Origin: Deltaproteobacteria bacterium
GTDB lineage: Bacteria > Desulfobacterota > Binatia > Binatales > Binataceae
Direction: 5' to 3'
Length of the DNA stretch: 55,187 nt
Assembly (NCBI GenBank): GCA_021799495.1
Contig: JAJZAI010000021.1
Location: 1-55,187 of the forward strand
Part shown: in pieces, positions 33,907 to 43,412 of the stretch
How positions within the stretch are numbered: the first letter of the stretch is position 1
Layout: every line of letters starts with the position of its first letter
Translations under genes and position numbers: made by a program
The notes under the pieces: generated by a model
Databases searched by the model: none
Seen by the model: the letters and a program-made list of their open reading frames with translations, nothing else
What the model was told of the DNA's origin: nothing

Positions 33907-34134
33907 CATTTTCAACCCGCTCTGGCCGGCGGACCTTCGGCCCGCTGAGACGATTGTGGCCTGAATCAGGCTGCTCAGCAATGGCAGTCGCCTGATTTTA
34001 CGCTTCTTCTCCGCTGAATTGCCGCATCTGGCGCCAAGCGGCCCGCGATTTGCCGCGCTTTTCCACACTTTGCTATAGGTCGTAGGGTTGTCAGGCTGTT
34101 ATCCGCCAAACGAAACAGACCAGGAGAATCGCCA

Positions 34135-35049
34135 GTGTTAAGCGCCGCCGAACAGATCGATCATCTCAAATTGTCCGCCCAGCACGCCGGCTTGAACCTG
34201 CCGCAAGTCGCACTGCCCGAATCGCATCACGTGGTGGTCGGGCGGATGCGGCTGCATTATCTCGATTGGGGCGCCAAGGAACGCCATCCGATCGTTTTTC
34301 TGCACGGCGGCGGACTGAATGCTCATACGTGGGACCTCGTGTGCCTGATGCTGCGCGAGCGCTACCACTGCATCGCGCTCGACCAGCGCGGCCACGGCGA
34401 CAGCGAATGGGAGCCGACCGCGGACTATCGCTTCGAGAGCCAGGTCGCCGACCTCGAAGGTTTTATCGAAAAGCTCAAACTCGCGCGTCCGCTGATCGTC
34501 GGCCATTCGATGGGCGGATTCGCCGCGATGGGCTATGCGATCCGGCACGCGGACAAAATGGCGGGGCTGGTGCTCGTCGATATCGCGCCGGAAATCGCGA
34601 CGCAGGGTTCGCTGCGCATTCGCAATTTTATCAATCAGGACCGTGAACTGGATTCGGTCGAGGCGTTCGTCGAGCGGGCGCTGAAATTCAATCCGATGCG
34701 CAATCGGGAGCTGCTGCGCCGCAGCCTGCTGCACAATCTCCGGCAGTTGCCGAGCGGCAGGTGGACGTGGAAGCACGATCCCAAGCGCATCTCGCCGAAT
34801 TTCGAGCAGGAGCGCCACGAGCGCGTCACCCGTATCAACGACAACGCGGCGAATATCGTCTGCCCGGTGTTGGTGATGCGCGGCGAGCGCAGCGACGTGC
34901 TGACCGACGAGAGCGCGGAGAAATTCGCGAAACTGGCGCCGCGCGGCCGATGGATGCGGATTGCGAACGCCGGTCATACGATCCAGGGCGACAATCCGCG
35001 CGCGCTGCTTGACGCGCTCGAACCGTTTCTCGCCGAAGCCGGCGTCTGA
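34135..35049 (+). CDS. Alpha/beta hydrolase
   Basis: A 304-residue alpha/beta-hydrolase. Motifs are VFLHGGGLNAHTWD (oxyanion region), ALDQRGHGDSEW, the nucleophile Ser125 in VGHSMGGFAAM, the Asp in GERSDVLTD and the His in ANAGHTIQGDNP near the C-terminus. It is typical of esterases or meta-cleavage/dehalogenase-like hydrolases; no substrate can be named. The GTG start follows an AGGAG sequence (about 34123) at good spacing. It is convergent with the CaiB gene at 35068, with 18 bases between stops, and is preceded by 230 bases without other genes. Confidence 0.88.
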   Translation: MLSAAEQIDHLKLSAQHAGLNLPQVALPESHHVVVGRMRLHYLDWGAKERHPIVFLHGGGLNAHTWDLVCLMLRERYHCIALDQRGHGDSEWEPTADYRFESQVADLEGFIEKLKLARPLIVGHSMGGFAAMGYAIRHADKMAGLVLVDIAPEIATQGSLRIRNFINQDRELDSVEAFVERALKFNPMRNRELLRRSLLHNLRQLPSGRWTWKHDPKRISPNFEQERHERVTRINDNAANIVCPVLVMRGERSDVLTDESAEKFAKLAPRGRWMRIANAGHTIQGDNPRALLDALEPFLAEAGV

Positions 35050-35067
35050 CGGCGGCGGCGCGGCGGG

Positions 35068-36294
35068 TCAGCTCTCGCCGCGCCGGAGCACGCCGCGCGC
35101 CTCGAGCTCGCGCACGCGCTCTTCCGAATAGCCGAGCAGGCCGGTCAGCACCTCGCGGTTATGCTCGCCCATCAGCGGCGCGTCGAGCGTGAGCGGCTCC
35201 GGAAAATCCGAGAAGCGCAGCGCGAATCCCGGAACATCGAACTCGCCCAAGATGCGATCGCGAATCGTCCTGACCGTGCCGCGCGCGCGCAGATGCGGAT
35301 GGCGCACCGCTTCCTCGACCGACAGCACGGGGGCCATCGGCACGCGCTGTTCGCGCATCGCCGCGATCGCGTCGTCGTCGCTCGGCATCGAGCGAATCCA
35401 GCTTTCGATCGTCTCGATCAGGGCGTCGAGATTGCGGAGCCGATCGTCGTTGGTCGCGAAGCGCGGATCGGTGGCCAGTTCCGGCTGGCCCATCGCGGCG
35501 CACAACTTTTGCCAGTGCTGCTGGAGCGGCGCGATTATGATGATGTAGCGATCGCGGCCGCGGAACACGCCCGCCGGCACGGCGTACCACGAATGCAAAC
35601 CCGAGCGGGTCGGCCGCACTTCGCCGCGGCTCAGCGTATGCGTCTCGATGCTGGCCTCGTGGTAGTGGAAATAGGTGTCGAGCAGCGAGACGTCGAGATG
35701 CTGGCCGCGCCCGGTGCGCTCGCGGTAGAGCAGCGCGGCGCAGATCGCGCCCATCGCGTGCACGCCGGTTGAAACGTCGCCGATCGCGATCATCGGAAAA
35801 TAGGGCGCGCCATCCTTTTCGCCGCCCATCGAGGTGACGCCGGCGTATGCGGCGCCGAGAAAATCGAACCCCGGCTCCAGCGCCAGCGGCCCGGTCTGGC
35901 CGAAGGCCGACATCGAGCACATCACGATTTTCGGATTGATCGCGCGCACGGTTTCGTAGTCGAGGCCGAGCCGATCGATCACGCCCGGCGCGTAGTTCTG
36001 CACCAGTACGTCGGCCTTCGCGGCTAGGTCGCGCAGAATCGTGCGCGCCTCGGGATTTTTCGGATCGACGCAAACGTCCTTCTTGCCGCGGTTATGCTGC
36101 ACGAAATAGCCGCTGCGCTCGCCGACGCGCACGGGACCGAGGCGCCCTGGGTCGCCGGCGGGAGCCAGTTCGACCTTGATTACCTCGGCGCCCATCTCGG
36201 CGAGCATCAGCGTCGCCGTGGGTCCCGCCACCACCTGCGTGAAATCGAGCACGCGATAACCGTCAAGCACGTGCCGGCCAATGCCCGGATTCAT
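35068..36294 (-). CDS. CaiB/BaiF family CoA transferase (copy A)
   Basis: A 408-residue class III CoA transferase, which moves CoA between acyl-CoA thioesters and free acids through an aspartyl anhydride. The catalytic Asp is Asp173 in IGDVSTGVHAMG. Family motifs are VLDFTQVVAGPTATLMLAEMGAEVIKVE, GYFVQHNRGKKDV, and LLYRERTGRGQHLDVSLLD. The acceptor is unknown; carnitine, formyl, and other carboxylic acids are known substrates. The ATG at 36294 has GGAGG a few bases upstream. It follows the paralogue at 36333 by 38 bases and the two proteins share the same length and most motifs. Confidence 0.92.
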   Translation of the reverse strand: MNPGIGRHVLDGYRVLDFTQVVAGPTATLMLAEMGAEVIKVELAPAGDPGRLGPVRVGERSGYFVQHNRGKKDVCVDPKNPEARTILRDLAAKADVLVQNYAPGVIDRLGLDYETVRAINPKIVMCSMSAFGQTGPLALEPGFDFLGAAYAGVTSMGGEKDGAPYFPMIAIGDVSTGVHAMGAICAALLYRERTGRGQHLDVSLLDTYFHYHEASIETHTLSRGEVRPTRSGLHSWYAVPAGVFRGRDRYIIIIAPLQQHWQKLCAAMGQPELATDPRFATNDDRLRNLDALIETIESWIRSMPSDDDAIAAMREQRVPMAPVLSVEEAVRHPHLRARGTVRTIRDRILGEFDVPGFALRFSDFPEPLTLDAPLMGEHNREVLTGLLGYSEERVRELEARGVLRRGES

Positions 36295-36332
36295 AGTCGC
36301 CTCCTGATCTGGCGCGAGGTCGAGGATTGCGG

Positions 36333-37559
36333 TCAGCGGTCGCCGCGATGCAGCACGCCTTTGGCTTCGAGCGCGCGCACCTGTGCGGGCGCGTAGCCGA
36401 GATGGCGCGCGAGCACCTGCTCGTTGTGCTCGCCGAGCGTCGGCGCCTGAAGTTCGAGCGTGCGCGGAAATTCCGAAAAGCGCAGCGGAAAGCCCGGCAC
36501 GTCGAATTCGCCGAGCATCCGGTCGCGCACCCGCCGCACGGTGCCGCGCTGGCGCAAATGCGGATGGTTCATCGCCTCTTCCAGCGTCAGCACGGGCGCG
36601 AAGGGCACCCGATGCTCGCGCAGCGCGGCCATCACGGCGTCGTCGCCGGGCAACGACGCGATCCATCCCTCGATCAGCGCGGCGAGTTCGTCCAGATGCG
36701 CGACGCGGGCGGAATTGTCGGCGAAGCGCGGATCGTTGGTCAGCTCCGGACGGCCCATCGCGGCGCACAGTTTCGCCCACAGATGATCGATTTGGGCAAA
36801 GATGACGAAATAACGATCGCGTCCTTTGAAGATGCCGGCCGGCGCGGTGTAGGTCGCATGGCTGCCCATCCGTTTCGGCCGGATCGCGCCGCCGCTCAGG
36901 CTTTGAAGCTGCACCGGCGCCTCGTGATAGTGGAAATAGCTGTCGAGCAAGGCGCAATCGACGTACTGGCCCTTGCCGGTGCGCTCGCGATAGAGCAGCG
37001 CGCAGGCGACCGCGCCGAGCGCGTGAACGCCGGTCGAAACGTCGCCAATCGCGATTGTCGGCACGATCGGCTGGCCGTCGGGCAGGCCGATCATGTGAAG
37101 CGTGCCGGCGTACGCCGCGCCGCTCCAATCGAAGCCCGGCTCCTGCGCCAGCGGTCCGTCCTGGCCGAACGCGGACACCGAGCACATCACCACCCGCGGA
37201 TTGAGCTTGCTGACGACATCGTAGCCGAGGCCGAGGCGCGCGATCACGCCGGGCGCGAAATTCTCGACGATAACGTCCACCCTGGACGCCAGCTCTTTCA
37301 GAATCGCCAAACCTTCGGGACTTTTCGCGTCAAGACAGAGGCTCTGCTTGCCGCGATTATGCTGCACGAAATAGCCGCTGCGGCCGTCTTTCTGGACCGG
37401 CCATATGCGGCTCGGATCGCCGGCCGGCGCGACCTCAATCTTGATCACCTCGGCGCCCATCTCCGCCATCATCAGGGTCACCGTCGGCCCGGCGACGAAC
37501 TGGGTGAAATCGAGGACTTTGTACCCTTCGAGAACGTGAATCGGATTCGCTGCGCTCAT
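36333..37559 (-). CDS. CaiB/BaiF family CoA transferase (copy B)
   Basis: A second 408-residue class III CoA transferase with catalytic Asp173 in IGDVSTGVHALG and the motifs VLDFTQFVAGPTVTLMMAEMGAEVIKIE, GYFVQHNRGKQSL, and LLYRERTGKGQYVDCALLD. It aligns with copy A without visible gaps over most of its length and clearly arose by duplication. The differences cluster in substrate-facing segments (for example DFLGAAYAGVTSMGG in copy A versus DWSGAAYAGTLHMIG here). The ATG is preceded by GGGGAGATCG. Same strand, directly upstream of copy A, so both are likely on one transcript and may act on related acids or as a pair in a cycle. Confidence 0.92.
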   Translation of the reverse strand: MSAANPIHVLEGYKVLDFTQFVAGPTVTLMMAEMGAEVIKIEVAPAGDPSRIWPVQKDGRSGYFVQHNRGKQSLCLDAKSPEGLAILKELASRVDVIVENFAPGVIARLGLGYDVVSKLNPRVVMCSVSAFGQDGPLAQEPGFDWSGAAYAGTLHMIGLPDGQPIVPTIAIGDVSTGVHALGAVACALLYRERTGKGQYVDCALLDSYFHYHEAPVQLQSLSGGAIRPKRMGSHATYTAPAGIFKGRDRYFVIFAQIDHLWAKLCAAMGRPELTNDPRFADNSARVAHLDELAALIEGWIASLPGDDAVMAALREHRVPFAPVLTLEEAMNHPHLRQRGTVRRVRDRMLGEFDVPGFPLRFSEFPRTLELQAPTLGEHNEQVLARHLGYAPAQVRALEAKGVLHRGDR

Positions 37560-37669
37560 GCGATCTCCCCTTGACCACGGCCGGAAATTTCGACGCGGCC
37601 GTCCGCCCCGTTTCCCTATAGCACTTCGGACGTGAAATTAGATGCCGCCGCCGATCGTTAAATTGATTT

Positions 37670-39271
37670 CTAATGCATAACCGCGTCGGTCTTGGTCCCG
37701 CCGCCGACCCGTTTCAACAGAAAACACCAGGGCGCGCAAAACAAAGCGATAATCGCCAGCATCCGATAGACGTCGTTGTACGCCAGCAGCCACGCCTGCG
37801 CCTGAATCATGTTGTAAACCATCCCAAGCCCCTGTTTCTGCCCGGTGACCATCTGATGCAGGAACGAAAAGCGCGGACTGCCGGGCATCAACGGCGCGCC
37901 GCCGCTCACCCGCCATGCGTCGAAAACCGAAAAGTGCTGCACGAGATAGGCCTGATTCACCTGTTCACGGCCGGTCAGCATATTGCTGACGCTCGAGATG
38001 CCGATCGCGGCGCCGGTGTTGACCATCATGTTGAACAGGCTGGACGCGAAGCCCATCCGTTCCGGCTTGATTTGGCCCAATCCAGCGGCGGTGACGGTCG
38101 GAAAGACGACGCCAAGTCCAAGGCCGAACAAAAGTATCGGCCAGAGCACGGCGCGCTCGCTCACCTGCAGGTTCCAATGCGACATGATCCAGATTTGCGA
38201 CGCGGCGAGCATAAATCCCGCGCCGATCAACGGACGCATGTCGTAGCCGCGCCGCGACAGTTGGCCAACCGCGATCAGCGCCACGACCACGCCCAAGCCG
38301 CGCGGCGCCACGACCAGTCCCGCCTGCCAAGCGTCGTAGCCGAGCAGCTCCTGCGTGAACAGCGGGTTCAGCAGGTTGATGCTGAACAGCACCAGCGATT
38401 GCAGCGAAATCAGGACGATCGCGAGCGTGAAACCGAAAATCTTGACCATCCGCAAATCGAGGATCGGGTCGGGAAAGCGCAGCTCGTGGAAAACCAGCGC
38501 GATCAGCGCGAGCGCCGACGCGCCGCTGAAAATCCGCACCCACGTGGCCGCGAACCAATCCGCCCGCTGGCCGCGATCGAGCACGATTTGCAGCAATCCC
38601 AGGCCAAGCGCGAGGTAGATGATGCCGAGGTAATCGACCCGCCCGCTGCCGCGCTGCTTGTGCAGATACGGCGGATCGTGCACGAACGCGTAAACCATCA
38701 TCGCCGCGACCGCGCCCGCCGGCACGTTGATGTAAAACGTCCAGCGCCAGTTCCAGTTCATCGTGATCCAGCCGCCCAGCGTCGGTCCCGCGATCGGACC
38801 GACCATCAGGCCCAGTCCGAACACGGCCATCGCCAGCGTATGCTCGGCGGGCGGAAAAGTTTCAAAAAGAATCGCCTGCGCCAGCGGCATCATCGCCGCG
38901 CCCGCCGCGCCCTGCATCAGCCGGAACACGACCATCTGATCGATCGTCCGAGCGACGCCGCAGAACGCCGACGAAATCATGAAGAGCACGACCGACAGGA
39001 TGAAGTAGCGCTTGCGGCCCATCCGCGCCGCGATCCATCCCGTCATCGGAATCATCACGCCGTTGGAGACGAGGAAGCTGGTCACCACCCACGTCACTTC
39101 ATCGACGCTCGCGGCGAAACTGCCCTGCATATACGGCAGCGCGACATTGACGATCGAGGTGTCGAGGACCTGAAGAAACGCGCCGAGCATCACCGCCGCG
39201 GCGATCAGCCACTTGTGGGCGCGCTGGGCCTCGGCATGCGGAAGCGTCGCGGTGACAGTTGATGCCGCCAT
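37670..39271 (-). CDS. DHA2-family (EmrB/QacA-like) MFS transporter
   Basis: A 533-residue 14-helix drug:H+ antiporter. Signatures: LQVLDTSIVNVALPYMQGSFAAS (motif D1), GWIAARMGRKRYF (motif A), FRLMQGAAGAAMMPLAQAILFETFPP (motif B) and MVGPIAGPTLGGWI (motif C). EmrB-like pumps usually pair with an EmrA membrane-fusion protein, which is absent here. The reading frame extends further upstream, but the MFS domain starts at the ATG at 39271; the AAGGAG upstream is about 16 bases away, which is long. The protein could export toxins or native metabolites. Confidence 0.9.
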   Translation of the reverse strand: MAASTVTATLPHAEAQRAHKWLIAAAVMLGAFLQVLDTSIVNVALPYMQGSFAASVDEVTWVVTSFLVSNGVMIPMTGWIAARMGRKRYFILSVVLFMISSAFCGVARTIDQMVVFRLMQGAAGAAMMPLAQAILFETFPPAEHTLAMAVFGLGLMVGPIAGPTLGGWITMNWNWRWTFYINVPAGAVAAMMVYAFVHDPPYLHKQRGSGRVDYLGIIYLALGLGLLQIVLDRGQRADWFAATWVRIFSGASALALIALVFHELRFPDPILDLRMVKIFGFTLAIVLISLQSLVLFSINLLNPLFTQELLGYDAWQAGLVVAPRGLGVVVALIAVGQLSRRGYDMRPLIGAGFMLAASQIWIMSHWNLQVSERAVLWPILLFGLGLGVVFPTVTAAGLGQIKPERMGFASSLFNMMVNTGAAIGISSVSNMLTGREQVNQAYLVQHFSVFDAWRVSGGAPLMPGSPRFSFLHQMVTGQKQGLGMVYNMIQAQAWLLAYNDVYRMLAIIALFCAPWCFLLKRVGGGTKTDAVMH

Positions 39272-39498
39272 CGAGCGGTTTTTCTTTCTCCTTGCGGCCG
39301 AAAGGCGTTCCCCATGCGCCGGAAACGGCGCCGCCGCAAGGGCTAAATACCACGTTCGCGGCAAAAGCGTAGCGGCATGCGCGCGCCGCCGCTTCGTCGC
39401 GCGCTTTTGATGTCCAAAGAACGTGAAAATTATCACGTTGACGTAGACGGCAAGCGCGGCGCAGTCTCAAGACGGAGCCTGCGCAGAGCGCGCCGCTG

Positions 39499-40050
39499 AT
39501 GCGATCGATCGGCCATGACGTAATCGCGTTGAAGACTGAATCGGCCTCAGAAACCGAGCCGCGGCGCTATCGATCACGCTGGCGGCTGGCGCTCCTGCTG
39601 ATTCTTACGGAACTCACGGCAATCGGCCTTCGCGGATGCACGGCGGTCAAAACTCCGCCGCCGAAACCCGCCGTGGAATTGTCGGGCGTATGGCGCGGCG
39701 AATCGCTGCTGACGCCGTGCGGATGGGCCGCACATGGGGAAAGCGTCTGCAACGCGATGAACATAATCACGTTCACGCTGATGCAGTCCGGTGCGCAGCT
39801 CAGCGGCCAATACGCCTGCGCCTATGGAAATTACCTCTGCCGCCATAACGGAATGGACGACGCCGGATACATCGCGTCCGGCCTGGTGAGCGGCCGGCGG
39901 CTGACGATGCGCGTGATGATTCCCGCCGACGTCTCGAGCTGCATGTTTTACGGAACGGTCGCTTCACATCGTATCGTGGGCCGCTATATCTGCTACGAAG
40001 GCGGCGGCATCGCCGAAGAGGGCGATTGGCGCGTCGGCCAAGTCTATTGA
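39499..40050 (+). CDS. Putative lipoprotein of unknown function
   Basis: A 183-residue product. Residues 27-46 (RWRLALLLILTELTAIGLRG) followed by Cys resemble a lipoprotein signal with L-R-G-C as a poor lipobox. The mature part has several Cys (PCGWAAHGESVC, YACAYGNYLCR, SCMFYG, YICYEGGG) and a G-x-W-R/G pattern with antiparallel strands (VELSGVWRGESL, GAQLSGQYACAY, IVGRYICYEG), which suggests a small beta-barrel or lipocalin-like fold with disulfides. No family is recognised. The start is uncertain because no strong ribosome-binding site is visible and an internal start is possible. It is divergent from the DHA2 transporter. Confidence 0.55.
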   Translation: MRSIGHDVIALKTESASETEPRRYRSRWRLALLLILTELTAIGLRGCTAVKTPPPKPAVELSGVWRGESLLTPCGWAAHGESVCNAMNIITFTLMQSGAQLSGQYACAYGNYLCRHNGMDDAGYIASGLVSGRRLTMRVMIPADVSSCMFYGTVASHRIVGRYICYEGGGIAEEGDWRVGQVY

Positions 40051-40368
40051 CGGCGTAAGCGGCGCTCGATCGCCATCCGCCGGCGGCCGGGCTTCCCAGG
40101 AGCGGCCTGATCCACCTATATGCGCCCCACGCCGCCTGTCGCGACTCTTAAAGCGAACGCTCGTTGCGGCGTTGGACAATCGCCGCGCCCCTTCTGTAAC
40201 ATCGCCGCGCCAGATGGGGTGTTTACCGGGTTTCCGTAGATTGCGCGGCGGGCAGTCACCTAATCCACGGATTTCAAGTTCGATCATTACGGCCCGATCC
40301 GGATGCGACTCGGCGCGTATGACCGGCCCCCCTGCGCCACGTCATTTCAAGGAGGACGTCGTGAGGCC
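40051..40368. other. Intergenic region before pntAA
   Basis: These 318 bases between the putative lipoprotein and pntAA hold no convincing gene. An AAGGAGG at about 40349-40355, 13 bases before the ATG, is the ribosome-binding site of pntAA. I could not match the GC-rich leader to a known riboswitch or promoter motif. Confidence 0.5.
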
Positions 40369-41550
40369 ATGATTGTTGGGGTCCCGAAAGAGCTCTATCC
40401 GGGCGAACGGCGCGTGGCGCTTGTGCCAGCCGTAATTCCGACCTTCGCCAAGGCGGGATGCGAGGTGCTGGTCGAAGCGGGCGCGGGCGAGGCGGCCGGA
40501 TTTCTCGACGCCGCCTATGTCGAAAAAGGGGCCAGGATCATCGCCGATCGCGCCGAATTGTTCCGTGCGGCCGGCATGATCGTCCAGGTGCTGTGCCACG
40601 GCGCCAACGACAAGAATGGCGCCGCCGATCTCGCCCTGCTCCGTCCAGGCCAAATCCTGATTGGTTTCATGCGGCCGCTCGGCTCGGCCGAGACGCTCAA
40701 GGAAATCGCGGCCACCGGCGCGATTGCGTTCTCCGTCGAGATGATGCCGCGGATCACGCGCAGCCAAAGCATGGACGCGCTTTCGGCGATGGCCACCGTA
40801 TGCGGCTACAAGGCCGTGATTATCGCCTCCGACTTGCTGCCGAAGTTCTTCCCGATGCTGACCACCGCGGCAGGAACAATCACGCCCGCGCGGGTGCTGG
40901 TGCTGGGCGCCGGCGTGGCCGGCCTGCAGGCGATCGCGACTTCGCGGCGGCTCGGCGCGGTGGTTTCGGGCTACGACGTGAGGCCGGCCGCCAAGGAGCA
41001 GATCCAGAGCGTCGGCGGCCGCGTCGTGGAGCTGCCGTTGGAAGTCGCGAACGCCGAAGACGCGCGCGGCTACGCGCAGGCCCAGGATGAATCGTTTTAC
41101 CGCCGCCAACGCGAGGTGCTGGGCCGCGTCGTCAGCGAAAGCGACGTCGTGATCTCGACCGCCGTCGTGCCCGGAAAACGCGCGCCGGTGCTGATCACCG
41201 CCGAAATGGTCAAGGGGATGGCGCCCGGATCGGTGATTGTCGATCTGGCGGCCGAACGCGGCGGCAACTGCGAACTGACGCAGTCCAACCGGGTCCTGGT
41301 CGAGCACGGCGTGACGATCGTCGGCGCTTTCAACCTCGCCAGCACCGTGCCCTATCACGCGAGCCAGATGTACGCGCGCAACCTCGCCGCCTATGTGCCG
41401 CATCTGCTGAAAGACGGCGCGCTGCATATCGACCCCGAGGATCAGATTGCCGGAGACACCATGGTCACGCGCGACGGCGAAATCGTCCACAAGCTGGTGC
41501 GCGAGGCGCTGGCCCCGGCGGCCGAGCCGGCGCGGAGCGCCAACCCGTGA
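40369..41550 (+). CDS. pntAA: NAD(P) transhydrogenase subunit alpha, part 1 (PntAA)
   Basis: A 393-residue soluble NAD(H)-binding domain I of the proton-translocating transhydrogenase. Landmarks: GVPKELYPGERRVALVP, EMMPRITRSQSMDALSAM, the NAD(H) Rossmann site LVLGAGVAGLQAIATSRRLGAVVSGYDVRP, and STAVVPGKRAPVLITAEMV. It lacks the membrane part of E. coli PntA, which here is encoded separately by the next gene, as in Rhodospirillum-type enzymes. The complex couples hydride transfer from NADH to NADP+ to proton entry and supplies NADPH. Start ATG at 40369 is supported by AAGGAGG upstream and by the family N-terminus. Confidence 0.95.
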   Translation: MIVGVPKELYPGERRVALVPAVIPTFAKAGCEVLVEAGAGEAAGFLDAAYVEKGARIIADRAELFRAAGMIVQVLCHGANDKNGAADLALLRPGQILIGFMRPLGSAETLKEIAATGAIAFSVEMMPRITRSQSMDALSAMATVCGYKAVIIASDLLPKFFPMLTTAAGTITPARVLVLGAGVAGLQAIATSRRLGAVVSGYDVRPAAKEQIQSVGGRVVELPLEVANAEDARGYAQAQDESFYRRQREVLGRVVSESDVVISTAVVPGKRAPVLITAEMVKGMAPGSVIVDLAAERGGNCELTQSNRVLVEHGVTIVGAFNLASTVPYHASQMYARNLAAYVPHLLKDGALHIDPEDQIAGDTMVTRDGEIVHKLVREALAPAAEPARSANP

Positions 41551-41628
41551 AGCGCGGCCGGCCGAACGGCGCCGCGCCCGGACCGTTGCCGCAATCCGCG
41601 CAACCGTAATCACTCCAAGGAGCAATCC

Positions 41629-41931
41629 GTGCCTACCGGATTTATAACCAATCTCTACGTTTTCGTGCTGGCGGGATTCGTCGGTTTTGAAGTTATCCGC
41701 CGCGTCTCGCCGCTGTTGCATACGCCCCTGATGGCGCTGACCAACGCGCTCGACGCGATCGTCGTGGTCGCCGCGATCATCATCGCCGGCCGCCAGGGAA
41801 CCGCGCTTTCCGCCACCCTGGGCGCGATCGCGGTCGCGGCGGCTTTCAGCAACATGGTCGGCGGCTTTCTGATCACCGACCGGATGGTGCGGATGTTCAA
41901 ACTGAGCGGACGGGAAAGGAAGCAGTCGTGA
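41629..41931 (+). CDS. pntAB: NAD(P) transhydrogenase subunit alpha, part 2 (PntAB)
   Basis: A 100-residue membrane subunit with three predicted helices (FITNLYVFVLAGFVGFEVI, LTNALDAIVVVAAIIIAG, ATLGAIAVAAAFSNMVGGF). The TPLMALTNALDA segment is diagnostic of the alpha-2 part of transhydrogenase. It forms part of the proton channel (domain II) together with PntB. The GTG start follows AAGGAG about 8 bases upstream; the stop overlaps the GTG of pntB (GTGA). Confidence 0.93.
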   Translation: MPTGFITNLYVFVLAGFVGFEVIRRVSPLLHTPLMALTNALDAIVVVAAIIIAGRQGTALSATLGAIAVAAAFSNMVGGFLITDRMVRMFKLSGRERKQS

Positions 41932-43316
41932 CCACAGCCCAATATCTGCCGGACTTCGTCTATATCGCGGCGATTGCGCTGTTCGTCCTGTCGCTCCGAT
42001 GGTTAAGCTCGCCCGCGACCGCGCGGCGCGGCGTGCTGGCCGGCGAAATCGGCGCGGCTCTTGCCGTCGTCACGACGCTCTTCAATCCTGAACTGGTCCA
42101 ATACCGCTGGATCATCATCGCACTGGCGGGCGGCGCCGCGATCGGCATTCCGCTCGGAATGGTGCCGATGACGGCGGTGCCGCAGCGGACCGCGATGAGC
42201 CACGCGTTTGGCGCGCTGGCGGCCGCGCTGATCGGAATTTCCGAGTACTACATGCGGCTTCCGAACATCAACAAGTTCGAGATGACGGAAATCGCGCTTG
42301 AAGTGATCATCGGCTCGCTCAGCTTTACGGGCAGCCTGATCGCGGCCGGCAAGCTGCAGGAAATCCTGCCGCAGCGGCCGATCGTTTATAAAGGGCAGAA
42401 CTACGTCAGCCTTTCGGTGCTGGCCGCGGCGATCATTCTCGCGCTGATGCTCATCTTCAATCCGGTCCGGACCGCGGTGTTTCCGCTGATGGTGGTCATA
42501 TCGCTGTTTTTCGGCTTCCTGCTGGTCATGCCGATCGGCGGCGCGGACATGCCGACCGTGATCTCGCTGCTCAACTCCTACGTCGGCTTCACCGCCGCCC
42601 TGCTCGGCTTCGTGCTCAACACCAAGGTGCTGGTGGTGGCGGGCGCGCTCGACGGCGCTTCGGGCTTCATCCTGTCGGTGATCATGTGCCGCGCGATGAA
42701 CCGGTCGTTTACGAACGTGATGTTTGGAGCGTTCGGGCAGCTCCAGGTTTCCGCCGCCGGAACCGTCGAGGAGCGCAGCGTGCGCACCGCGACGCCCGAG
42801 GACGCGGCCGCGATTCTCGAAGCGGCGAACTACGTGATGGTCGTGCCGGGCTACGGCATGGCGGTGGCGCAGGCACAGCACAAGGTGCGCGAATTTTACG
42901 ATGCGCTCACCAAACGCGGCATCGATGTCAAGTTCGCAATCCATCCGGTCGCCGGCCGGATGCCCGGCCATATGAACGTCCTGCTGGCCGAGGCCGACGT
43001 GCCTTACGACAAGCTGATCGAGATGGAGGACGCCAACACCGAATTTCCGCAAGTCGACGTCGCGCTGGTGATCGGGGCGAACGACGTGACCAACCCGGCG
43101 GCCCGCACCGACAAGAGCAGCCCGATCTACGGCATGCCGATCCTTGAAGTCGAAAAGGCGCGCACCGTGATGGTGATCAAGCGCGGCATGAGTCCAGGCT
43201 TCGCCGGCATCGACAACCAGCTCTACTACCTGGACAAGACGTTGATGCTGTTCGGCGACGCCAAGAATTTCGTCGGCAATATCGTGCGCGAACTGACCAG
43301 CGGCGGCGGCCATTGA
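41928..43316 (+). CDS. pntB: NAD(P) transhydrogenase subunit beta
   Basis: A 462-residue protein with an N-terminal membrane domain of eight or nine helices and a C-terminal NADP(H)-binding domain III. Signatures include AMSHAFGALAAALIGISEYY, MPTVISLLNSYVGFTAALLGFVL, the NADP-site sequence VPGYGMAVAQAQHKVREF, HPVAGRMPGHMNVLLAEADVPYD, and VIGANDVTNPAARTDKSSPIYGMP. All expected motifs are intact. Overlaps the pntAB stop by four bases (GTGA). A terminator-like hairpin follows at 43359-43386. Confidence 0.96.
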   Translation: MTTAQYLPDFVYIAAIALFVLSLRWLSSPATARRGVLAGEIGAALAVVTTLFNPELVQYRWIIIALAGGAAIGIPLGMVPMTAVPQRTAMSHAFGALAAALIGISEYYMRLPNINKFEMTEIALEVIIGSLSFTGSLIAAGKLQEILPQRPIVYKGQNYVSLSVLAAAIILALMLIFNPVRTAVFPLMVVISLFFGFLLVMPIGGADMPTVISLLNSYVGFTAALLGFVLNTKVLVVAGALDGASGFILSVIMCRAMNRSFTNVMFGAFGQLQVSAAGTVEERSVRTATPEDAAAILEAANYVMVVPGYGMAVAQAQHKVREFYDALTKRGIDVKFAIHPVAGRMPGHMNVLLAEADVPYDKLIEMEDANTEFPQVDVALVIGANDVTNPAARTDKSSPIYGMPILEVEKARTVMVIKRGMSPGFAGIDNQLYYLDKTLMLFGDAKNFVGNIVRELTSGGGH

Positions 43317-43350
43317 GAGCGCGGCGCGCGCCAACGCCGGGCTGACATTG

Positions 43351-43386
43351 GCATAAAAAACGGCCGGAGCTGGCGCTCCGGCCGTT
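43351..43386 (-). terminator. Bidirectional hairpin between pntB and MDR gene
   Basis: A 12-bp perfect stem (43359-43370 with 43375-43386) and 4-base loop lies between the two convergent genes. On the minus strand it is followed by a T-run (complement of 43354-43360), a textbook intrinsic terminator for the MDR gene. On the plus strand the trailing bases are CCATTTCC, so termination of pntB is weaker. Confidence 0.85.
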
Positions 43387-43412
43387 CCATTTCCGCTGGC
43401 GAAATTCCGGCT

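Noticed and set aside
35068-37185. Single 705-residue frame covering both CaiB genes
   Set aside because: The upstream part is an Arg-rich shadow of copy B in the wrong frame; the real protein starts at the ATG at 36294 with GGAGG in front.
40051-40368. Riboswitch before pntAA
   Set aside because: No consensus of a known riboswitch class could be placed.
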